From positions 1 through 62,451 of the forward strand of contig NZ_BOVP01000009.1 in the NCBI RefSeq assembly GCF_018403745.1: 62,451 nt of DNA, written 5' to 3'. Within the stretch, counting starts at the first letter, position 1; each line of letters opens with the position of its first letter. This DNA comes from Lactococcus formosensis (GTDB lineage Bacteria > Bacillota > Bacilli > Lactobacillales > Streptococcaceae). The position numbers and the translations under genes are program-made. Below the pieces are notes generated by a model. The model was not told where the DNA came from. It worked only from the letters and a program-made list of their open reading frames with translations, and did no database searches. Shown one piece after another: positions 42,467 to 49,590 of this stretch.

Positions 42467-43903
42467 ATGAGGATTGATTATGATAAAGAGCCACGCAGGG
42501 CTATCTTCTTTGAGGACGTCAAATCAAACTATGCATCCATTGAATGTGTTCAAAGGAAGTTACACCCCCTAACAACTTCTTTATGTGTCATGAGCAGGTC
42601 AGACAATTCATACGGTCTTATCCTGGCATCAAGCCCAAAATTTAAAGAAGTATTCGGTAAATCAAATGTGAGTCGGGCACGTGATTTGCCTTTTTTAATT
42701 GAGTCAAGAAAGTTCAATTATCAAAAGTGGTATGAAAAGCATACAGATATTCATGGACAACGTACAGAACCAACGCTTGAATATGTTGCTTTTATAGAGA
42801 GTTGGGCAAAACGTACGCACATTGTTCCCCCTCAAATGGCCTTGTACATTGAAGAAAATATACGTATGCAAAAGATACTGTCAGGCTATACTTCCTTTGA
42901 AGAAATTCACTCCTACTCCATTGACGAATCCTTTATGGATGTCACAGAGTCCTTAAATCTTTTCTACCCAGATATAAAAGACAAGTATGTACAAATGGAT
43001 AGACTGGCACAAAAGCTGCAGAGGGAAGTTCTTGCACGTACTGGTTTATATATTACTGTAGGAATGGGAGATAATCCGCTACTAGCTAAGATTGCAATGG
43101 ATAATTACGCTAAACACAACAAAAACATGAGAGCCCTTATCCGTTATGAAGATGTCCCTGATAAGATATGGACAATCCCAAAGATGACTGACTTTTGGGG
43201 AATAGGCAAGGCCACAGAGCGGACATTAAATAAGCTTGGTATTTATTCGATAAAAGACCTGGCACATGCCAACCCTCAACTTATCAAAAGGAAAATGGGA
43301 GTGGTTGGGCTTCAGCAATTCTTTCATGCCAACGGAATTGATGAAACCAATGTACGTGACAGGCACATAAAAAAATCTGAGAGTTACAGCAACAGTCAGA
43401 TTTTACCAAGGGATTATGAAAGAAGAGAAGAGATCGTGCTTGTGATAAAGGAAATGGCAGAACACTTGGCCATTCGATTACGTAAGGGAAAGAAGCTGGC
43501 AGGAGGGCTTTCTCTATGGGTCAGACACTCTTATCAAAGCAATGCGCCATCAATTAAAGTGTCCTGTAAAATAGACCCTACACAAAGCACGTTAGTGATT
43601 CAAAATGAAGCCTTAAGAATGTTCTCTTCAAAGTACCAGGGTGGACCGGTACGAGAAATAGGGATAGGGGGCTTTCACTTATCAGACGAGAATATAAAGC
43701 AACTGACACTCTTTGAAACCATGCTTGAAGATGATAAGCAAGTGAGCAAACAAGAAGCGCTGCAGCGAGCTGTAGATGAAATCAGAGAGAAGTTTGACTT
43801 CACAGCCATACAAAAAGCAAGTGCATTATCTTCAGGTTCAAGAGTACTAGAGAGACATAAAATGATAGGCGGACACGCTGCAGCAGGAGGTGAGAGCATA
43901 TGA
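42467..43903 (+). CDS. uvrX: Y-family DNA polymerase (UmuC/UvrX-like, translesion synthesis)
   Basis: A 478-residue error-prone polymerase. Catalytic acidic residues are in FFEDVKSNYASIE near the N-terminus and SIDESFMDVTE in the palm. The helix-hairpin-helix region follows (FWGIGKATERTLNKLGIYSI), then the little-finger domain (YSNSQILPRDYERREEIVL). The steric-gate region reads NYAS where FYAS is usual. The start at 42467 is chosen by homology to the family N-terminus; its ribosome-binding site is weak, which suggests coupling to the small ORF ending 11 nt upstream. Plasmid UV resistance is the known role of this family. Confidence 0.92.
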   Translation: MRIDYDKEPRRAIFFEDVKSNYASIECVQRKLHPLTTSLCVMSRSDNSYGLILASSPKFKEVFGKSNVSRARDLPFLIESRKFNYQKWYEKHTDIHGQRTEPTLEYVAFIESWAKRTHIVPPQMALYIEENIRMQKILSGYTSFEEIHSYSIDESFMDVTESLNLFYPDIKDKYVQMDRLAQKLQREVLARTGLYITVGMGDNPLLAKIAMDNYAKHNKNMRALIRYEDVPDKIWTIPKMTDFWGIGKATERTLNKLGIYSIKDLAHANPQLIKRKMGVVGLQQFFHANGIDETNVRDRHIKKSESYSNSQILPRDYERREEIVLVIKEMAEHLAIRLRKGKKLAGGLSLWVRHSYQSNAPSIKVSCKIDPTQSTLVIQNEALRMFSSKYQGGPVREIGIGGFHLSDENIKQLTLFETMLEDDKQVSKQEALQRAVDEIREKFDFTAIQKASALSSGSRVLERHKMIGGHAAAGGESI

Positions 43904-44067
43904 CAGTAGATCGTTCATATAGTGAATATGAAGCCATCAGAACTTATCATGACCGAGGGATGATGAAGTGGGGCGCTTTTGCGACAGGAGAGTTATCTGA
44001 AGCACAGAAGAAGTTTATAGAAGAGCAGGAGGAAGAAGAGAATGGTAACGATAATCACAAAGAATAG
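43900..44067 (+). CDS. YolD-like small protein
   Basis: A 55-residue protein starting TVDRSYSEYEAIRTYHDRG and containing MMKWGAFATGELSEAQ, the pattern seen in short YolD-like partners of Y-family polymerases. The start overlaps the polymerase stop (ATGA) and CAGGAGGTGAG precedes it, so the two are coupled. It overlaps the next gene by 26 nt. Family members are thought to modulate the polymerase. Confidence 0.78.
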   Translation: MTVDRSYSEYEAIRTYHDRGMMKWGAFATGELSEAQKKFIEEQEEEENGNDNHKE

Positions 44068-44473
44068 CAGTACATCTTGTCGGAGTGCGAGACGGTGGCT
44101 AGATACTCATGACATTAATTATGAAGAAATCAACATCAGCCGTCAACCTTTCAACCTCACTCGTGATATTTTGATCCAAATATTGAGCTTAGAAGAAGAG
44201 GGTCTGTCCGCATTATATGGTCGTAAGAAAAAGACAGACCCTAAATACCAGTGGCTTGTAAAGAATCTCGAAGAATTATCATTAGAGTCCGCACTCTCTT
44301 TTTTACAAAATCATCTAGAATTACTGTGTACACCTATTATTTTTGATGAAAAAAGAGTGCAGTTAGGCTATGATAGTGAGAATATTAGAAAGTTTATCCC
44401 AAAGGAAAAAAGAAGAGTCGATGCAAGGAGAAAAATGTCTCACTTAAGAGAAATGGAACTCCTAGCAGGGTAA
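44042..44473 (+). CDS. Spx/ArsC-family regulator, first redox cysteine lost
   Basis: A 143-residue Spx-like protein. Spx binds the RNA polymerase alpha subunit and redirects transcription under thiol stress through a CxxC switch near residues 10-13. Here that region reads SSTSCRSARRWL, keeping only the second cysteine. The rest is well conserved, including TPIIFDEKRVQLGYDSENIRKFIP. AGGAGGAAGAAGAGA precedes the ATG. It ends the repair operon and is followed by a terminator. The missing cysteine predicts loss of the intramolecular disulfide. Confidence 0.88.
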   Translation: MVTIITKNSSTSCRSARRWLDTHDINYEEINISRQPFNLTRDILIQILSLEEEGLSALYGRKKKTDPKYQWLVKNLEELSLESALSFLQNHLELLCTPIIFDEKRVQLGYDSENIRKFIPKEKRRVDARRKMSHLREMELLAG

Positions 44474-44545
44474 ACTTTTATAATACACTTATATTGGCTG
44501 CAAGCCTTATATTCTCTATGTTATAATAGAACTCTATTCTTTAGG

Positions 44546-44576
44546 TAAATCTCAACATTTGTTGGGATTTTTTTGG
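44546..44576 (+). terminator. Intrinsic terminator of the repair operon
   Basis: AATCTCAAC pairs with GTTGGGATT (44548-44569), followed by a T-run. A further hairpin (TTCTCCAA/TTGGAGAA with a T-run) lies at about 44603-44632. Confidence 0.85.
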
Positions 44577-44627
44577 TATACTTCAAGTACACAATTCGAT
44601 TTTCTTCTCCAATTTTGGAGAAGTTTT

Positions 44628-45362
44628 TTATTCTTTAATTTTTTCAGGATTAAACATAAAGGGTGTTTTTTCTTTTTCCTTTTCATAATGCATAATTTCA
44701 TCTCCCCAGATGCTGCTAATTAATTTACAGTAATCATCTAAAATTATTGAGAACATAGAATCGTCTTCTAATAATAATGATTTGTTTGCATGCATTATGA
44801 TGTTTCTGTAGACTTTTTTAGTTTTGGGATTAGGTTTATAATATCTGGTGTATATTGTATCTAATATTTCTCCTAAATTAGATAGGAATTTAGTTTTGTC
44901 TCTTTCTACTACTAAAAATTTTTCTTTGTTAAGCTTTAAATAGTTTGAAACATATTCTAGTTGATTATTCGAAAGGCTCTCAGCTTTCCAGGTATATTTG
45001 TCCGGTTCTTTTTCATCTGGATACCAATAACTATAGACAATGTCTGGTTTAACATTTACTAAGGGAGAGTCCATATCATTAGTAAGTCTGTCGAGTATAT
45101 GCCTAGGATAGACTGGCTTTTTAGTTATAGTTTTATCAATAGAAATTATTTGTCTTAATATTCCTTCAAGACATACAAGAATATATGGAATAAAAACATT
45201 ATTTGGATTAATTGGGCCTTCCCAACTTTTAAAATACATTTCCTTTATATATTTAAAATATGAAGGATCACGGTATACAGTATTATTGACGGTAATTGAT
45301 GTATAGCGTTTACCCTCTTCAATTATTATTTTATCTAATAGTTTATCTAGATTCTGTTCCAT
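44628..45362 (-). CDS. Unknown protein with HEPN-type R-x4-H motif
   Basis: A 244-residue soluble protein of no recognised family. The last third is helical and contains KVYRNIIMHANKSLLLEDDS, where R-N-I-I-M-H fits the R-x4-6-H active-site motif of HEPN ribonucleases, with helices on both sides. The N-terminal part has FIPYILVCLEGILRQII and an aromatic loop (VYSYWYPDEKEPDKYTW). The start at 45362 follows GAAGG; the frame is open further upstream. It is transcribed alone and opposite to the repair operon. A role as an abortive-infection-type RNase is a hypothesis. Confidence 0.68.
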   Translation of the reverse strand: MEQNLDKLLDKIIIEEGKRYTSITVNNTVYRDPSYFKYIKEMYFKSWEGPINPNNVFIPYILVCLEGILRQIISIDKTITKKPVYPRHILDRLTNDMDSPLVNVKPDIVYSYWYPDEKEPDKYTWKAESLSNNQLEYVSNYLKLNKEKFLVVERDKTKFLSNLGEILDTIYTRYYKPNPKTKKVYRNIIMHANKSLLLEDDSMFSIILDDYCKLISSIWGDEIMHYEKEKEKTPFMFNPEKIKE

Positions 45363-45570
45363 ACATACCTTCTGTTCTAGTGATTTATTATTTGAAATAT
45401 TATACCTGTACATTATAACATTAAAAATATGGCAAGAAATAAATAATTATGTTATGACGGCCTACTAATTTATTCATCTTATTCAAATATCGAGCGGTGT
45501 ATATTTAAGTGTTCAATCACTTTTTGATATAATTAGTGTGAAAAAACTTAACAGTTTTGACTTTTTTTGG
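45363..45570. other. Intergenic stretch with possible promoters
   Basis: AT-rich sequence with promoter-like TATAAT boxes (about 45403 in minus orientation, and TGATATAAT at 45525-45533 on the plus strand) and one partial copy of a repeated element ACTTAACAGTTTTGA at 45547-45561. No convincing gene. Confidence 0.5.
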
Positions 45571-45654
45571 AATTACTGTGTACATTTAATATTTTTGATG
45601 AAAAAAAGGCGGAATTTAACTGCAAGTCTCATATTCTCTATGGTATAATTAGTT
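45571..45654 (+). pseudogene. Collapsed copy of the Spx-like gene 3' part and its downstream promoter
   Basis: AATTACTGTGTAC...TATTTTTGATGAAAAAA at 45571-45607 copies the Spx-like gene interior (about 44319-44356). TGCAAGTCTCATATTCTCTATGGTATAAT at 45621-45649 copies sequence just downstream of that gene (about 44491-44520). About 110 nt between the two parts are missing. This is a decayed duplication; its promoter-like TATAAT may now drive the small peptide gene that follows. Confidence 0.65.
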
Positions 45655-45758
45655 CATGGAGTGGACAGTTCGCTACTATGAAGCTCCTGATAAGTTTTAC
45701 AGAGTAAATATGGGGACTATTCTCTCAATTAAACTGAAGACAGGAGGTATAGAGTCCT

Positions 45759-45839
45759 ATGTCTATTACTGTAAAGGAAGAGTTTCGTGATGATTACAAT
45801 AGCTTGTGCTATTGCGATTATACTTGGTGCATTAAGTAA
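45759..45839 (+). CDS. Possible 26-residue leader ORF
   Basis: ATG at 45759 lies behind a strong AGGAGG (45743-45748) and encodes a cysteine- and tyrosine-containing 26-residue peptide (SITVKEEFRDDYNSLCYCDY). It overlaps the start of the hydrophobic peptide gene in another frame, whose ribosome-binding site (AAAGGAAG) lies within it. This is the arrangement of a leader ORF controlling a toxic peptide. Confidence 0.4.
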   Translation: MSITVKEEFRDDYNSLCYCDYTWCIK

Positions 45840-45921
45840 GTTTTACATTGCATATGGGAAATATAAAATTTCTTGTGCAAAAGCTTACTGCATCAAAAAA
45901 AGTGCAAACCATAAAAGGTAA
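45790..45921 (+). CDS. Small hydrophobic peptide with basic tail (toxin-like)
   Basis: A 43-residue peptide with an N-terminal membrane helix (MITIACAIAIILGALSKFY) and a polar, lysine- and cysteine-containing tail ending KKSANHKR. ATG at 45790 (preceded by GTG) follows AAAGGAAG. A perfect terminator ends the transcript 33 nt downstream. Its size, layout and overlapping upstream ORF resemble membrane-acting type I toxins or small regulatory peptides; no family is assigned. Confidence 0.5.
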   Translation: MITIACAIAIILGALSKFYIAYGKYKISCAKAYCIKKSANHKR

Positions 45922-45951
45922 GCACTAATTATACGAATCTCTGAAGACTTA

Positions 45952-45989
45952 TCAAGCGATAGGAAGGCCAATTCCTGTCGCTTTTTTCT
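45952..45989 (+). terminator. Strong intrinsic terminator
   Basis: AAGCGATAGGAA pairs with TTCCTGTCGCTT (45954-45983, one internal mismatch), followed by TTTT, closing the small-peptide transcript. Confidence 0.85.
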
Positions 45990-46240
45990 ATAAACTTTCG
46001 TTACTTATATAATATCACGTTACGTTACCTTATGTCAATATATACGATTAGAAGGAATATATCACGAGAACTACGGCAAATTGCGTCCACCAGAGTATAC
46101 TTCAAAGCCTCAATTTCACCTTCTTGTATAATAAGGATTGTATACGGTCAACAACATTGGGCATTGATTTTATTTAGAACTATGTTGAAAGAATGACTTT
46201 TAGCCAAGGAGTGTAAACGGATATTAATGTATAGAACTTT
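45990..46240. other. Intergenic region with a gene remnant
   Basis: No complete gene. An open frame from about 46049 reads an apparent C-terminus (GIYHENYGKLRPPEYTSKPQF) and stops at about 46125 without a start codon; it looks like the tail of a lost gene. The origin of the fragment is not recognised. Confidence 0.4.
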
Positions 46241-46255
46241 GTTATAATATTACGT

Positions 46256-47002
46256 ATGAATATTATTAATGATGTATTGTCTAGTTTATCTTGGGAAACC
46301 TTGAGTGCGATAGGCACAATTGGAGCTGTGTGGCTCACTATGAAAGAATTAAGAAAAACAGTTTCATATCGGAATAGATATATTTTGGAAATAAATCTTT
46401 ATTCTACAATGGGAATTCCTAGTCTACTTGTCAACTCAAAATACACGGAATTAACTTCTTTATCTTTTAAAATTATTAATAAATCCGATCGTAATTTAGA
46501 AGAGTATGATATTTCACTAGAAAAAAAGCCTAGTTATTATGATAAAATCACATCACACTCCAATGAAAATGTTGAATTTCCTCTTTCATCAGGATATGAG
46601 CTTATTAGGAATCCTTTTTATTATGAAATGATTAAAGATACTGAAAAATCTAATTACAGATATCTAACAAACAAAATTGAACCATTTAAACCTCTGGAAG
46701 TTTTTTTTGACTTAAGAAATGAAGTTTATGAGGATGATAACGTTGGTTGGAATTTGAAATCTTCAATAGACCAAGGTTATTTTTCAGGGAAATTAAGGGT
46801 AAAAATAACAGATAGTTTTAATAATACATATTACAGCAAATGGCATAAAATCGGAAAACCCAGAAAAATTAAATCAATTAACTTTAACACCAATAAAAAA
46901 TGGTTCAAATATAGATTAAAAATAAAAAACTGGTTTGTAAAACTAGCCTCTAAAAAAAGAGAGCCATTGGTTGAAGAATATAATAGAAAATATAGGAGCT
47001 GA
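46256..47002 (+). CDS. Single-TM hypothetical protein
   Basis: A 248-residue protein with one N-terminal membrane segment (about residues 13-30, ETLSAIGTIGAVWLTMKEL) and a soluble domain with mixed strands, then a very basic helical C-terminus (KWFKYRLKIKNWFVKLASKKR). Family unknown; the anchor plus soluble-domain layout is common in phage-related membrane sensors. A TATAAT box lies only 8 nt before the ATG and no ribosome-binding site is visible, so the mRNA may be leaderless. A hairpin terminator follows the stop. Confidence 0.65.
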   Translation: MNIINDVLSSLSWETLSAIGTIGAVWLTMKELRKTVSYRNRYILEINLYSTMGIPSLLVNSKYTELTSLSFKIINKSDRNLEEYDISLEKKPSYYDKITSHSNENVEFPLSSGYELIRNPFYYEMIKDTEKSNYRYLTNKIEPFKPLEVFFDLRNEVYEDDNVGWNLKSSIDQGYFSGKLRVKITDSFNNTYYSKWHKIGKPRKIKSINFNTNKKWFKYRLKIKNWFVKLASKKREPLVEEYNRKYRS

Positions 47003-47022
47003 TAAAGAGGCTCTTTTTTTGA
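46996..47022 (+). terminator. Terminator of the single-TM gene
   Basis: GAGC (46997-47000) pairs with GCTC after a 10-nt loop and a T-run follows. Confidence 0.6.
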
Positions 47023-47178
47023 TAAACTGTAAATTTTAAGTCTACTTATTTTTTACTTGAAGAAATTAAAGCTGAAAGTAAAATCACGTGTAAGTTTTAA
47101 ATGGAAAATAAAATATATATCAGCTCATAACTTAACAGTTTCGAGTTTTTTGTTGTCATTTTTTATCTACTAGTTAAT

Positions 47179-47219
47179 AAAAATACCCATCAGAGGTTAC
47201 TCTGGTAGGTATTTTTTGA
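47179..47219. terminator. Bidirectional terminator between convergent genes
   Basis: AAATACC...CAGAG pairs with CTCTG...GGTATTT, flanked by A- and T-runs, serving the membrane-protein operon on the minus strand. Confidence 0.8.
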
Positions 47220-47235
47220 ATTATAGTTGATCTTA

Positions 47236-47610
47236 TTAAGACATGCCGATAAAAATACCGATGATAAATGGAATAAGCCAAATAGCCCAGACGAATATAC
47301 TGAACTTATGAAAATCTTGTTGTGCATTATCATCTTTTTTGAGCAATACGATAATAGCAAATAGTGCATGAAATGCCATTAATATCAATGCTGTCAGTCC
47401 AGTGATACCATGTAAGTTGAAAGCGAAGGTATTTCCTGATATTTTGCTCATGAGGTTTGTGCCTAAAGTATCAAATATTAGACCACAAATAAAAATTACT
47501 GCATGCCATACTTTAAGTTTCCCTTGCTTTCTTTCTGCGAAAACCCCTGTAGTGTAAAATATTAAAGCAAAAATCATTGAAAATATTGCTAAAATTAATA
47601 ATTGAGACAT
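47236..47610 (-). CDS. HsmA-family (TIGR03987-like) membrane protein
   Basis: A 124-residue protein with four membrane helices. Histidines lie in or near helices (KVWHAVIFICGLIFDTLGTN, NLHGITGLTALILMAFHALF). The pattern and length match the HsmA family, whose Clostridioides difficile member has been described as heme-binding and protective. It is the last gene of a three-gene operon, with GGGAGGAGTAT before the ATG. A heme- or redox-related role is therefore possible, but the family assignment is from memory of the pattern. Confidence 0.65.
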   Translation of the reverse strand: MSQLLILAIFSMIFALIFYTTGVFAERKQGKLKVWHAVIFICGLIFDTLGTNLMSKISGNTFAFNLHGITGLTALILMAFHALFAIIVLLKKDDNAQQDFHKFSIFVWAIWLIPFIIGIFIGMS

Positions 47611-47623
47611 ATACTCCTCCCAT

Positions 47624-48040
47624 TCAGTCTTTAACTAATTCTTTTTTTATCACGATAAGTAACATTAAAAATGCGATAGTGATACCAATATGACTAATTC
47701 CTGAAATTCCAGAGATCATACCATTTAATCCTTTGCTAACCGTAGTTCCAAGTACTTGTAAACTACCTCGCACTCCCATCATTATAATTAGTAAAGGAAA
47801 GGAAATATTATATAAAATATAAAACTTTTTATATAATGTGTTTTCTTCTAAAGTTGTTACTTTAAACAGTAAAGCAATGAAAAGAAAAACAGCAGTTCCT
47901 AAGACAAGTATATGTGTATGTAGTACACTTAGGGTTGTGTGTCCCATAAACTCATAAGACTTAGTAAATTCTCTATAAAATACTCCGCTTACCATTGCCA
48001 ATATGAAATATACAATTGATAAATTCATAACTCTTTTCAT
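47624..48040 (-). CDS. DUF2871-like four-helix membrane protein
   Basis: A 138-residue protein with four membrane helices. It has a histidine-rich second helix region (EFMGHTTLSVLHTHILVLG) and a later HIGITIAF, consistent with DUF2871 proteins. The histidines placed inside helices could bind a metal or heme. It lies 13 nt before the HsmA-like gene and 1 nt after the third membrane gene, so all three are co-transcribed. Confidence 0.65.
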   Translation of the reverse strand: MKRVMNLSIVYFILAMVSGVFYREFTKSYEFMGHTTLSVLHTHILVLGTAVFLFIALLFKVTTLEENTLYKKFYILYNISFPLLIIMMGVRGSLQVLGTTVSKGLNGMISGISGISHIGITIAFLMLLIVIKKELVKD

Positions 48041-48041
48041 T

Positions 48042-48455
48042 TTAATTCTCTCTTTCGTTTGTTAAGTAGTTATATCCAAAAAGTGAACCTGCTAGAAATA
48101 AGGCTGCTCCTAATCCACTGTAAAATACAGCAATAAACTGTTCAGGAAGTAAATGAAAAATCCTTATCGTAACACCTCCAGTCATCATTACTGCCATTAT
48201 AATAAAAGATTTCATATCAAAAAATTTCCAAAAATACTGTTTAGGTTGTTGAAAATTTTTTATTCTCAATGTATGTTTCACAACTAGTTTATAAAAAACC
48301 ATATACCAAAACACACCAAAAACAAGAAAAGATAATATAATATTTATTACACTTATATAATTTATATAAGTATCAATTCCTATTTTAAAAACGTTGAAAC
48401 CCGCTATCATCCATACTAGACTCGCTAAGCCCAATAAGCTTTTTTTTCTTACCAT
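48042..48455 (-). CDS. Four-helix membrane protein, first gene of the TetR-controlled operon
   Basis: A 137-residue protein with about four membrane segments and a basic loop (KLVVKHTLRIKNFQQPKQYF). No family recognised. It starts behind AAGAAAGGAACACT and directly follows a palindrome identical in form to the one in front of the TetR gene. Together with the next two genes it probably forms a membrane complex or a related set of protective proteins. Confidence 0.65.
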   Translation of the reverse strand: MVRKKSLLGLASLVWMIAGFNVFKIGIDTYINYISVINIILSFLVFGVFWYMVFYKLVVKHTLRIKNFQQPKQYFWKFFDMKSFIIMAVMMTGGVTIRIFHLLPEQFIAVFYSGLGAALFLAGSLFGYNYLTNEREN

Positions 48456-48473
48456 AGTGTTCCTTTCTTAATA

Positions 48474-48498
48474 TTATGTGAACAACGTTCATATTGTT
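48474..48498 (-). promoter_or_regulatory. TetR operator upstream of the membrane operon
   Basis: The palindrome GTGAACAACGTTCATAT (48478-48494) lies 23 nt before the first membrane gene. It differs at one base from the palindrome in the TetR promoter at 49074-49090. Confidence 0.7.
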
Positions 48499-48509
48499 GT
48501 AAAAATAAA

Positions 48510-49058
48510 TTAGTAAATAGAGTTACTTACTAATTTAAAAAAACCTTCTTTAGGCATAGATTCTACAATGACTTGCAGAAATAGTACAAAAATATAATCA
48601 ATATAATATTGAGGAGTAAGAATATTGTTAAAAACATCTTCCCTAACGCTTTTATCATTCTTCAACGTATCTACCAAACTTTGTTTGATATGTCCCCAGT
48701 AGTCAAAAGTCATAGTATCCTCATTAATTTTTTGTGTTTGAACCAATGTATGTTCCGTAAAAAAATTAGGATAGAGTTCTTTTCCCTTTTCTATACTATA
48801 AAACAAGGAATTAAAGCATTCTATAAGGCTATCAAATGCATAACTTTCAGTTTCAAAATGAAATATCTCTGACCAAATACTACAAATTGTCTCAGATAAA
48901 AGTTCCTCTTTAGATGAAAAGTAATTATATACTGCACCAACAGATATTTGACTTTTATTTGCTAAAGAACGGATATTTATTTCCGAAATTCCATTTTCTC
49001 TAACCATCTCCTTGCAATAAGATACTAATAATTCTTTTGAAGTTACAGCTTTATTCAT
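48510..49058 (-). CDS. TetR-family transcriptional regulator
   Basis: A 182-residue regulator with a clear N-terminal TetR helix-turn-helix (INIRSLANKSQISVGAVYNYF, about 23-43) and a helical ligand domain rich in aromatic residues. It is transcribed upstream of the three membrane genes; both its own promoter and the gap before those genes carry the same operator. This is the usual set-up for a repressor released by a small hydrophobic ligand. Ligand unknown; heme or a membrane-active compound would fit the HsmA-like neighbour. Confidence 0.9.
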   Translation of the reverse strand: MNKAVTSKELLVSYCKEMVRENGISEINIRSLANKSQISVGAVYNYFSSKEELLSETICSIWSEIFHFETESYAFDSLIECFNSLFYSIEKGKELYPNFFTEHTLVQTQKINEDTMTFDYWGHIKQSLVDTLKNDKSVREDVFNNILTPQYYIDYIFVLFLQVIVESMPKEGFFKLVSNSIY

Positions 49059-49073
49059 TTTACCTCCCCTCCA

Positions 49074-49123
49074 ATATGAACATTGTTCACATCTATTATA
49101 CTTATAATATAATAATATGTCAA
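49074..49123 (-). promoter_or_regulatory. Consensus promoter and operator of the TetR gene
   Basis: Minus strand -35 TTGACA (49123-49118), 17-nt spacer, -10 TATAAT (49100-49095), then the operator GTGAACAATGTTCATAT (49090-49074) at the transcription start. Binding here would block initiation. Confidence 0.8.
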
Positions 49124-49590
49124 CAATATATTTTTTTTATACTTATAATTAAGAGCCCCTAACTTATTTTTAATATTAGTGAAACTTGGACAAAAATCAT
49201 ATAATTATATATTCGTTCAAATATTAGATATCTAACTTGCTAGTTGTTTAATCCCTAATGAAAATTTCAAAGTCATTAGTTTAATTTTATGAGCTCCAAG
49301 CTCTAACAGATTGGAAAGTAAGATTAGAAGTTGTACTATTGTCATATATTAGTATATATGTTTGAAGTATATAGTTTGACCTAGACTATTTGATTTTCTC
49401 CTGTTACTATAGTAGCAATGGAAACAGGAGTCTTAACTCGTAGAACCTATGATAATTTCTGGAAATAAAGAATGGGATAATAAATAATGATCATCTAGAC
49501 TAAAAGTGTAAAGATTAGTTGCAATATATCTTAAGAAGTAAATATTTGTATATTTTAACAACAAACTAAAATATACAAATGATTCTAGGA
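49124..49590. other. Intergenic region with a perfect inverted repeat
   Basis: About 470 nt without a convincing gene. At 49544-49580 ATTTGTATATTTTA and its exact reverse complement form a 14-bp stem with a 9-nt loop just after the Mga-like gene stop; it lacks a T-run. The rest is AT-rich with scattered promoter-like boxes only. Confidence 0.5.

Noticed and set aside
49544..49580. Perfect 14-bp inverted repeat as terminator of the Mga-like gene
   Set aside because: It has no T-run on either side, so it is recorded only as an inverted repeat that could also be a protein-binding site.
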